A stretch of 64,000 nt of DNA, from contig NZ_WNNK01000002.1 in the NCBI RefSeq assembly GCF_009724245.1, forward strand, positions 248,001 through 312,000, written 5' to 3'. Position 1 is the stretch's first letter, and the number at the start of each line of letters is the position of its first letter. Source of the DNA: Pseudomonas spelaei (lineage in GTDB: Bacteria; Pseudomonadota; Gammaproteobacteria; Pseudomonadales; Pseudomonadaceae). The position numbers and the translations under genes were made by a program. Shown here piece after piece: positions 43,252 to 50,782 of the stretch. The notes beneath the pieces were generated by a model. It made no database searches, was not told the DNA's origin, and was given only the letters and a program-made list of their open reading frames with translations.

Positions 43252-44433
43252 TTATTCCAAGGCCGCCGCCGGCCCAAAGAACTCGTACCGGCTCTGCTTC
43301 TCCGGCACACCCAGCGCTTTCAGATGGCGTTTCATCGCCGCCATAAACCCTTTGGGCCCCAGGAAATACGCATCCAGGTCCCGCTGCTCAGGTAGCCACG
43401 CCGCCAATTGCTCCTGGCTGAGCATTCCCACCTTATCCGCCGCCGGGCTCACGCCATCGTCCTCGGCGTAGCAATAGAAGCGCTGCAGCTGCGGATGACG
43501 TTCGGCCAGCGCGTCCACCCAATCACGGAACGCATGCACCCCGCCGTTACGGGCGCAGTGGATAAAGTGCACCGGACGCTCGGTGGCCAGCGCCGCTTCC
43601 AGCATCGGCAGGGTTGGGGTAATGCCAACACCACCGCTGATCAACACCAGCGGCTTGTCGCTGGCCACCAGGGTGAACTCGCCCGATGGCGGGAACAAGT
43701 CGATGGTTGCGCCGACCTGAAACTGATCATGCAGGTAGTTGGACACCCGTCCACCGTCTTCACGCTTGACGCTGATGCGGTACTGACCCGCATCGCTAAG
43801 CGCCGACAATGAATAGTTGCGGCGCACTTCTTCGCCATCGAGCAACACTTTCATACCGATGTACTGGCCAGGTTCGGCGGCCAGGATCGGGCCTTTATCC
43901 ACAGGTTCAAAGTAGAAGGAGATGATTTCGCTGCTCTCCTCCACGCGCTTGACCAAAGTGAATGGCCGTGCACCGCGCCATCCGCCCGGGGCCTGGGCTT
44001 TCTCGTCGTAAATGGCGGCTTCGGCACCGATCAGGATATCGGCCAACTGGCCATACGCGGCCCCCCAGGCGCTCATCACTTCAGGCGTGGCAATCTCGCT
44101 GCCCAACACTTCGGAAATCGCCCGCAGCAGGCAGTTGCCCACAATCGGGTAATGCTCCGGCAGGATTTGCAGGGCCACGTGTTTATTGATGATCTTCGCC
44201 ACCAGGTCACCCAACTGATCCAGTTGGTCGATGTGCCGGGCGTACATCAGCACACCGTTAGCCAAGGCGCGGGGTTGATCGCCACTGGTCTGGTGGGCCT
44301 GGTTGAACAGTGGGCGTACTTCAGGGTATTCGGACAGCATCATCCGGTAGAAATGAGTGATCAGGGCTTCACCGCCGCTTTCCAACAGCGGTACGGTGGA
44401 CTTGACGATGGCACGGTCTTGAACGCTAAGCAT
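43252..44433 (-). CDS. hmp: Flavohaemoglobin (nitric oxide dioxygenase)
   Basis: A 393-residue protein with an N-terminal globin domain (residues 1-140; proximal His in INKHVALQI), a FAD domain (RNYSLSALSDAGQYRISVKR) and a C-terminal NAD(P)H domain (LVLISGGVGITPTLPMLEAA). Known: it converts NO and O2 to nitrate using NAD(P)H. It is divergent from norR, whose sites fill the short shared region, so NO induction by NorR with sigma-54 is expected. AGGAG precedes the ATG. Confidence 0.97.
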   Translation of the reverse strand: MLSVQDRAIVKSTVPLLESGGEALITHFYRMMLSEYPEVRPLFNQAHQTSGDQPRALANGVLMYARHIDQLDQLGDLVAKIINKHVALQILPEHYPIVGNCLLRAISEVLGSEIATPEVMSAWGAAYGQLADILIGAEAAIYDEKAQAPGGWRGARPFTLVKRVEESSEIISFYFEPVDKGPILAAEPGQYIGMKVLLDGEEVRRNYSLSALSDAGQYRISVKREDGGRVSNYLHDQFQVGATIDLFPPSGEFTLVASDKPLVLISGGVGITPTLPMLEAALATERPVHFIHCARNGGVHAFRDWVDALAERHPQLQRFYCYAEDDGVSPAADKVGMLSQEQLAAWLPEQRDLDAYFLGPKGFMAAMKRHLKALGVPEKQSRYEFFGPAAALE

Positions 44434-44480
44434 GGGGACACTCCTGAGCTTTGGGCTTCTAACTGATTACCCTGTGTTAC

Positions 44481-44496
44481 TCAGGAATCATGCCAA
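44481..44496 (-). promoter_or_regulatory. Possible sigma-54 promoter of hmp
   Basis: On the minus strand TTGGCATGATTCCTGA (44496-44481) resembles the -24/-12 consensus: a good TGGCA element and a poor -12 (CTGA where TTGC is expected). It lies about 48 bases before the hmp start and 40 bases from the first NorR site, fitting a NorR-dependent promoter. Confidence 0.4.
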
Positions 44497-44536
44497 CAAA
44501 TAAATCGTTATTTTTTAATGACTTAAATTATATGTA

Positions 44537-44592
44537 GTCAGTATGACTTCTTACGAACTATAGTCATTAGGACTACAAGGAGTCATTATGAC
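44537..44592. promoter_or_regulatory. Three NorR binding sites (GT-N7-AC)
   Basis: GTCAGTATGAC (44537-44547), GTCATTAGGAC (44563-44573) and GTCATTATGAC (44582-44592) fit the NorR core GT-N7-AC. Three sites are the known requirement in E. coli norVW control. The third contains the norR start codon, so NorR may also limit its own expression. Confidence 0.75.
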
Positions 44593-46135
44593 TGCACAAT
44601 CACTGCTCACCACCCTGCTGCCCCTGGTCGCCGACCTGTCCCGCGAACTGCCCGAGGGCGAACGCTATCGGCGCTTGCTTCAGGCCATGCGCGCCCTGCT
44701 GCCGTGCGACGCCGCCGCGTTGCTGCGCCTGGACGGTGAATGGTTGGTGCCCTTGGCAGTGGATGGATTGAGCGTCGATACCCTGGGACGACGCTTCAAG
44801 ATCAGCGAACACCCGCGCTTCGAAGTGCTGCTCGGCAACCCCGGCCCTACCCGCTTTGACAGCGACAGCAAACTGCCCGACCCCTACGACGGCCTGGTCG
44901 ATGGCCTCCACGGTCATTTGGAAGTCCATGACTGCATGGGCTGCCCGCTGTTTATTGACGACCGGCCCTGGGGCCTGCTGACCCTCGATGCCCTCGACAT
45001 CGAGCGTTTCGAACGAGTCGAACTGGACGCCTTGCAAGCCTTCGCCAGCCTCGCCGCCGCCACGGTCAATGCTGCCGAGCGAATCGAACGCCTGGCCATC
45101 CGCGCCGAAGATGAGCACCAGCGCGCCGAGATCTACCGCCAGGCCAGCGGCCAGCAGCACAAGGAAATGATCGGCCAGAGCAAACGCCACAAGCGCCTGG
45201 TGGAGGAGATCAAACTGGTGGGCGGCAGCGACCTGACGGTGTTGATCACCGGCGAAACCGGCGTCGGCAAGGAGCTGGTGGCCCAGGCCATCCACGCTGC
45301 CTCGCCCCGGGCCGAAAAACCGCTGATCAGCCTCAACTGCGCGGCGCTGCCGGAAACCCTGGTGGAAAGCGAACTGTTCGGCCACGTGCGTGGCGCCTTT
45401 ACCGGCGCGCTGAATGAGCGCCGGGGCAAGTTCGAACTGGCCAATGGCGGCACGCTGTTTCTCGATGAAGTGGGCGAGTTGTCGCTCACGGTCCAGGCCA
45501 AGCTGTTACGGGTGCTGCAAAGCGGGCAGTTGCAGCGCCTGGGCTCGGATCAGGAACATCAGGTAGATGTGCGCCTGATCGCCGCCACCAACCGCGACCT
45601 GGCCGAGGAAGTGCGCAACGGTCGTTACCGCGCCGACTTCTACCACCGCTTGAGTGTGTACCCGCTGCAAGTCCCGGCCCTGCGTGAGCGTGGCCGCGAT
45701 GTGCTGCTGCTGGCTGGCTTTTTCCTTGAACAGAACCGCTCACGCATGGGCCTGGGCAGCCTGCGGCTGACGAGCGACGCTCAGGCGGCCTTGCTGGCGT
45801 ATGCCTGGCCGGGCAACGTGCGCGAGCTGGAACACCTGATCGGCCGCAGCGCCTTGAAGGCGCTGGGCAATTGCCGGGAACGGCCGAAGATTCTCAGCCT
45901 CAGTGCCCAGGATCTGGATTTACCGAATGTCTCGGCACCGCTGCTCGAAGAGCAACCGGTTGCGGCCATACCAGAGGTAACAGGCGATCTACGCCTGGCC
46001 ACGGAAAACTATCAGCGCCAGGTGATCGGTGCTTGCCTGGAACGGCACCAGCACAACTGGGCCGGCGCCGCCCGGGAACTGGGACTGGACCGGGCGAACC
46101 TGGGCCGGATGGCCAAGCGATTGGGGATGAAATAA
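44588..46135 (+). CDS. norR: NorR, NO-responsive sigma-54 activator
   Basis: A 515-residue regulator: an N-terminal GAF domain (about 20-170) that holds the NO-sensing iron, an AAA+ domain (about 190-420) with Walker A GETGVGKELV, the sigma-54 contact loop GAFTGA and Walker B GGTLFLDEVGE, and a C-terminal Fis-type helix-turn-helix (HQHNWAGAARELGLDRANLG). All key motifs are present. It is divergent from hmp. AAGGAG lies upstream of the ATG. Confidence 0.97.
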   Translation: MTAQSLLTTLLPLVADLSRELPEGERYRRLLQAMRALLPCDAAALLRLDGEWLVPLAVDGLSVDTLGRRFKISEHPRFEVLLGNPGPTRFDSDSKLPDPYDGLVDGLHGHLEVHDCMGCPLFIDDRPWGLLTLDALDIERFERVELDALQAFASLAAATVNAAERIERLAIRAEDEHQRAEIYRQASGQQHKEMIGQSKRHKRLVEEIKLVGGSDLTVLITGETGVGKELVAQAIHAASPRAEKPLISLNCAALPETLVESELFGHVRGAFTGALNERRGKFELANGGTLFLDEVGELSLTVQAKLLRVLQSGQLQRLGSDQEHQVDVRLIAATNRDLAEEVRNGRYRADFYHRLSVYPLQVPALRERGRDVLLLAGFFLEQNRSRMGLGSLRLTSDAQAALLAYAWPGNVRELEHLIGRSALKALGNCRERPKILSLSAQDLDLPNVSAPLLEEQPVAAIPEVTGDLRLATENYQRQVIGACLERHQHNWAGAARELGLDRANLGRMAKRLGMK

Positions 46136-46162
46136 CCCCGTACCTCGGCAGCAGCTACAGGT

Positions 46163-47062
46163 TCATGCCAGGGTTCGAGCCCCAACTACCACCGGCTTGG
46201 GCTTACGAAACACCAACACGTTCCCCAACATCACCAGCACCAGTCCCGCCAACGCCGGCGCCGTCCATTGGTAACCTTCGGCAAAGGCCGAGACGTTCAG
46301 CGCCACCACCGGGAACAGTACCGTGCAATACGCCGCACGCTCCGGCCCCATGCGCCCCACCAACGTCAGGTAAGCCGTAAACCCGATCACCGAACCCGGG
46401 ATCACCAGGTACAGCAGCGAACCGATATAACGGGTGTTCCATTCCATGTCGAAAGGAATCCCCTGGAACACGCAGTACAGCGCCAGCATCGAGGCGCCAT
46501 AGGCCATGCCCCAGGCGTTGGTGGTCAGCGGCTTGAGCCCGGCTTTCTGCTGCAGGCTCGACAACATATTGCCCGCCGAGAAACACATCGTTCCCAGCAG
46601 CGCCAACCCCAGGCCGAGCAAGGTCTGCGGGCTGGCGGTATGGCCGGCCAACTCCGGCCAGAACAGCAGCCCCAAACCCAATAGCCCGAGACCGCCGCCC
46701 ATCAACACGTTGCGGGCGACTTTCTGGCCAAAAAACACCCGGGCGTTCAGGGCGTTCCACAAGGTTGCCGTGGAGAACACCACCGCCACCAACCCACTGG
46801 GGATCCATTGGCTGGCGGTCAGGAAGCACATGAAGTTGACGCAGAACAGGCATAAACCCTGAGCCAGGCAGATCAAGTGCCCACGCCGGTTCATCACCTG
46901 CAGCTTGCGGCTGACCAGCAGCAGCACGAACAACACCAGCGCCGCCAGGCCGAAGCGATAGACGATGGACACAGGAATCGCCACCACGCCCAATTGCAGC
47001 TTGAGGGCAATCCAGGTGGTGCCCCAGATCAGCACGGTGAGTAAATACAGGGAAAGGTTCAT
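46163..47062 (-). CDS. EamA/DMT-family exporter
   Basis: The ATG at 47062 has GGAG just upstream (299 residues); the longer frame overlaps the araC promoter region. Ten membrane helices in two EamA repeats; the first begins YLLTVLIWGTTWIALKLQLG. Known: such carriers export amino acids or metabolites. It is divergent from an AraC-family gene, which probably regulates it. The substrate is unknown. Confidence 0.9.
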   Translation of the reverse strand: MNLSLYLLTVLIWGTTWIALKLQLGVVAIPVSIVYRFGLAALVLFVLLLVSRKLQVMNRRGHLICLAQGLCLFCVNFMCFLTASQWIPSGLVAVVFSTATLWNALNARVFFGQKVARNVLMGGGLGLLGLGLLFWPELAGHTASPQTLLGLGLALLGTMCFSAGNMLSSLQQKAGLKPLTTNAWGMAYGASMLALYCVFQGIPFDMEWNTRYIGSLLYLVIPGSVIGFTAYLTLVGRMGPERAAYCTVLFPVVALNVSAFAEGYQWTAPALAGLVLVMLGNVLVFRKPKPVVVGARTLA

Positions 47063-47199
47063 GGCGCACTCCGGTTGTTGAACCACAGTGTCGCCCCGCA
47101 GCGACCGGCGCCTCTTGCACATTCTTGCGCTTTTGTCGGCTGGCGGGATCACAGCGCCCGCTGTGGGGAGTAGGATGCAAGTCGTCAGAGAGAACCGCC

Positions 47200-48075
47200 A
47201 TGCCGCCACTGGAAACCCTGCAAGTCTTTCAATCCCTCAACCGCTCGCCCAACGCTCGCCTTGAGCGGTGCGCCGAGCTCGGTGACGGCTTGTCTGCAGC
47301 CTTGTGGAGCAACCATCACGATGCCCAGGATTATGAAGCGCCCAGCCACCACACCTTGTCCTGCTACGTGGGCGGCGGCACCGGGACGTTCCGGCGCGAC
47401 CAGCCCGGCACCAAGGGCGGCCCGGACAAACTGTGCATCCTGCCCGCCGAACATCAGTCAGCCTGGGTGATCAACGGCGAGATCCGCCTGGCTCATGTGT
47501 ATTTCAGCCCGGAACAGTTTGCCCTCGGCTGCGTCACCCTGCTGGACCGCGAACCCCGCGAACTGCAACTGCGGGAAAACACCTTTCTGGAAGATGCCCG
47601 GCAAGCCCATCGCTTCCACCAGTTGATCGGCCTGAACTGGCACGAGCCCGCCGAACGCTTGCTCACCAGCAGCCTGGCCCACGAAATGCTCAGCCACACC
47701 TTGCTCAGCCAAGTGGGCATGCGCGAGGGCTTGCGCTTGAAGGGCGGATTGGCCGCCCACCAGCGCCGGCAATTGGTGGAGTACATCGACCAGCAACTGG
47801 CCGAGCCCATCAGCCTTGGGCAACTGGCGGGAATGTGCGCGTTGTCGGAGTACCACTTTGCGCGGATGTTTCGTGAGAGTTTTGGCTTGCCGCCCCATCA
47901 ATATTTACTGGCACGTCGGGTGAACCGGGCCAGGGAATTGCTGCGCAGCAGCTCACTGCCCTTGAGCGAAATTGCCCTGGCCTGTGGGTTCTCCAGTGCC
48001 AGTCATTTCACCAATCGGTTTCGCCAGGCGATGGGGGCAACGCCGGGGGAATACCGCCAGGCGTTCTTGGCCTGA
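47200..48075 (+). CDS. AraC-family transcriptional regulator
   Basis: The ATG at 47200 gives 291 residues. The N-terminal 180 residues form an AraC-type sensing domain. The C-terminal two helix-turn-helix motifs are clear: ISLGQLAGMCALSEYHFARM and LPLSEIALACGFSSASHFTN, then RFRQAMGATPGEYR. It is divergent from the EamA exporter (138 bases between starts), a typical regulator-exporter pair. Confidence 0.93.
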   Translation: MPPLETLQVFQSLNRSPNARLERCAELGDGLSAALWSNHHDAQDYEAPSHHTLSCYVGGGTGTFRRDQPGTKGGPDKLCILPAEHQSAWVINGEIRLAHVYFSPEQFALGCVTLLDREPRELQLRENTFLEDARQAHRFHQLIGLNWHEPAERLLTSSLAHEMLSHTLLSQVGMREGLRLKGGLAAHQRRQLVEYIDQQLAEPISLGQLAGMCALSEYHFARMFRESFGLPPHQYLLARRVNRARELLRSSSLPLSEIALACGFSSASHFTNRFRQAMGATPGEYRQAFLA

Positions 48076-48090
48076 AATACACTTCGAATA

Positions 48091-48211
48091 ATCACACAGA
48101 TCAAAGGTGGGAGCTGGCTTGCCTGCGATTAGCGGTGGGCCAGCCGATGAATCTGTTGACTGATACTCAGCCATCGCAGGCAAGCCAGCTCCCACCTTTG
48201 ATCTGTGTGAT
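48091..48211. repeat. REPIN G (39-bp perfect arms)
   Basis: Arms 48091-48129 and 48173-48211 are perfect inverted repeats (ATCACACAGATCAAAGGTGG.. with GGAGCTGGCTTGCCTGCGAT inside). It lies between the convergent araC and dacB genes. Confidence 0.93.
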
Positions 48212-48232
48212 ATTCAGAAGGCTATCTTTTTA

Positions 48233-49690
48233 TCAGTGCGCCCATTGCGCCAACGCAGCGGCCAATCGATCTTCCAGCACTTTGATCCGCGCCCCCTCGA
48301 CCACGTAGTTATTGGTCACCATCGAAAACACCAACTGTCGTCCCTGCGCATCAGTCACGTACCCGGTCAACGACGAAACCCCGCCCATCGACCCGGTCTT
48401 GGCGTGCAGGTTGTTCTCGGCCGAGGTGCCTCGCAAGCGATAGCGCAGGCTGCCACCGGTCATGCGGTCCTGATTACCGGCAATCGGCAAGGCGTTGTAC
48501 CAGGCGTTGAACCACGGTTGTTTGCTCGCCGCCAACAACAGGTCGGTGAGGTTTTGCGCCGACACCAGGTTACGCCGGGACAAACCCGAACCGTCCACCT
48601 GGTTCAACGTCGCCGGGTCCACTCCCTGGCGCTTCAGAAAACCAGCCACCGCCGCCGTACCCGCAGCCGCTGTCCCGGCATTGGCGGTCTTGCGGCCCAT
48701 GGCCTTGAGCAGCGCTTCGGCCATGCTGTTATTGGAGAGTTTGAGCAGCGGCGTGATCAATTCCTGCAACGGCGCCGATTCATGCACCGCCAACACCGTC
48801 GCCGTGGTTGGACGGGTGCCACCGATCACGCGGCGCCCCTGAACGCTAATCCCCTGCTCCGCCAATGCCCGTTCAAACAGGTTGGCCACCAGTTGGGTCG
48901 GCTCCCAGACGCTGACCGCTTGCTGGCTTTGCTTGCCCGGCGCCACCGCACCGCTAAGCCGCAGCAGATTGGTCCCGTGCTGGCGGTTGAGGCCATAACT
49001 GTTGCCCGGCCCGCTGACCGCCCGGTTGCTGATCTGCACATAATCGGTAGCAGGGCTGATCTCGACACTCACCGGTTGGCCGACAACCGCCGGAGCCTTG
49101 GCGATAACCAGCAAGGTGCCTGCATCAAAATCCATATCGGGCGACACGGTCAGCGCCGAAATCTGCGCGCCGTAGTAAGTGCTTTCGTCGTCATGGGCCC
49201 AATCGACGCCCAGGCGCTCGGCGTCAAACCAGGTGTCGTCGAACACCAGGTCGCCCTGGACCTGACGAATACCCTGACCCGCCAATTGCGCGGCCAGTGC
49301 CTGGTAATCCGCCCACTGAATCGTCGGATCCCCAAGACCACGCAGGTACAGATTGCCGTTCAGGCGCTCACCCTGGCGAGCACCGTTGCTCAACAGTTGC
49401 GTGGAAAACCGGTACTGCGGCCCGAGGACATCCATCGCCGCTGCGGTGGTCAACAACTTGAGGCTCGACGCCGGAGTCAACCGGCTGCGCGGGTTGTGCT
49501 GGTAGAGCGTGCTGCCACTGCGAGCATCACGCACCATCAGCGAAACGCTGGCACCGTTCAGTGCCGGGTCGGCCAACAGGCGGTCAAGGGCCTGGCGGGT
49601 TGAAGGTGTCGGCGCCGTGGCGCAACCGCCCAGCAATAAGCTCAAGCCCAGCAGCATGCCACTGGCGTGTGTCCATCGTCCCAACCGCAT
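48233..49690 (-). CDS. dacB: D-alanyl-D-alanine carboxypeptidase/endopeptidase (PBP4)
   Basis: A 485-residue class C penicillin-binding protein. A signal peptide ends in the lipobox-like LLLGGC. The active-site motifs are present: SxxK in TPASSLKLLTTAA, SxN in LSNNSMAEALLK and KTG in HAKTGSMGGVSS. The long insertion between SxxK and SxN is typical of DacB. Known: it trims peptidoglycan stem peptides and cuts cross-links in the periplasm. It stands upstream of nothing obvious and lies 54 bases after the YncE-like gene on the same strand. Confidence 0.93.
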   Translation of the reverse strand: MRLGRWTHASGMLLGLSLLLGGCATAPTPSTRQALDRLLADPALNGASVSLMVRDARSGSTLYQHNPRSRLTPASSLKLLTTAAAMDVLGPQYRFSTQLLSNGARQGERLNGNLYLRGLGDPTIQWADYQALAAQLAGQGIRQVQGDLVFDDTWFDAERLGVDWAHDDESTYYGAQISALTVSPDMDFDAGTLLVIAKAPAVVGQPVSVEISPATDYVQISNRAVSGPGNSYGLNRQHGTNLLRLSGAVAPGKQSQQAVSVWEPTQLVANLFERALAEQGISVQGRRVIGGTRPTTATVLAVHESAPLQELITPLLKLSNNSMAEALLKAMGRKTANAGTAAAGTAAVAGFLKRQGVDPATLNQVDGSGLSRRNLVSAQNLTDLLLAASKQPWFNAWYNALPIAGNQDRMTGGSLRYRLRGTSAENNLHAKTGSMGGVSSLTGYVTDAQGRQLVFSMVTNNYVVEGARIKVLEDRLAAALAQWAH

Positions 49691-49744
49691 AAACCGTGTG
49701 TTCCTTGATGTGCGAGAGTGCGCAGCTTGGTGAATTCACCTCGC

Positions 49745-50782
49745 TCAATCAAGTGCCAGGGTCGTCACCGAGAACGTATCGGCCTGAAACAACGGGTCCG
49801 GCTTGGGCTCTGCCAGGCTCGGCGCCGGTTGAATGAAGTCCATGGTCGACAGGAAAACCCGCCGGGTCTGCGGATCGAACGCCATGTTGTAGGCCATCGG
49901 CAAGGTGCTGATGCTGGCGCGCAGCACATAGCGATCGGCGTCGTGTTGCTCGATCACCGTCAGGCTGGCGTCCACGCCGCTGGGGATCAACAGGCGGCGA
50001 TGCGGCACGTCATAAGCCAGGGCGTTGACGTCGCGGGTGATCGGCAAGCGGGCTTTCACTTCGCCGGTTTCACGGTCGGCGACGATCAACTGCGGCGCCT
50101 CCCCACGACAGGCGATGAACAAGCGCTGACGCTCCACATCCTGGGCCAGGGCGCTCGGCTTGGGGCAATCGGCAAACTGCCAGGTATCGAGTACGGCAAA
50201 GGTCTTCGCATCGAAGCGGGCCACCTTGCCTTCATCTCGCATCGGCAGGAAGAAACTGCCGTCACCCTTGACCAGCAACGGGTCGATTTTCTTCACCGCC
50301 AGCTCATGGGCCCCGGTGATCCGCTCCTGCTTCGGATCGAATTCAAACAGCGTCGAACGATCCGCCCGCCGTCCGCTGACAATAATCACCTTACCGGTGG
50401 TGGGCTCGTACACCGCACTGTTGAGGTTGCTTTGCGCCACCGGGATGCGCTTCAACAGTGTGAGTGTGGATAACTGCACCACACTCAAACTGCCGTCGGT
50501 GTTGAGCACAAACACCCGGTCCACTTCCGGCACAAACACCACGCCATTGGCGCCTTCGGACTGTTCCACCGTTTTGACCAGCCGCTGTTGCCGGGTATCG
50601 AACACGCTCAAGCCGTTTTCGCGTCGAGCCAGGAACAGATAGGGCCGAGTCGGGTCCAGCGCGACAAACCCCCAACTGTGGCCGGAACCGGGCAATGTCA
50701 CCCGGTGTTCACGGTGATACAACGCATCATCCGCCAACGCTGTCCCGCTGATCAGCAGGAGTGCCACTAGCCAGTTTTTCAT
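49745..50782 (-). CDS. YncE-like secreted beta-propeller protein, coupled to a TonB receptor
   Basis: A 345-residue periplasmic protein with a signal peptide (cut after GTALA) and repeated beta-propeller blades (for example FVALDPTRPYLFLARRENGL and NGVVFVPEVDRVFVLNTDGS). Its start codon overlaps the stop of the TonB receptor by one base, so the two are co-translated. Known: YncE-type propellers bind DNA or small ligands and occur in iron-uptake loci, but their role is poorly defined. Inferred: a periplasmic partner for the ligand imported by that receptor. Confidence 0.85.
   Translation of the reverse strand: MKNWLVALLLISGTALADDALYHREHRVTLPGSGHSWGFVALDPTRPYLFLARRENGLSVFDTRQQRLVKTVEQSEGANGVVFVPEVDRVFVLNTDGSLSVVQLSTLTLLKRIPVAQSNLNSAVYEPTTGKVIIVSGRRADRSTLFEFDPKQERITGAHELAVKKIDPLLVKGDGSFFLPMRDEGKVARFDAKTFAVLDTWQFADCPKPSALAQDVERQRLFIACRGEAPQLIVADRETGEVKARLPITRDVNALAYDVPHRRLLIPSGVDASLTVIEQHDADRYVLRASISTLPMAYNMAFDPQTRRVFLSTMDFIQPAPSLAEPKPDPLFQADTFSVTTLALD

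Noticed and set aside
48236..49603. 455-codon open frame opposite dacB
   Set aside because: Arg/Gln-rich shadow frame with no domain; the minus strand encodes a clear PBP4.
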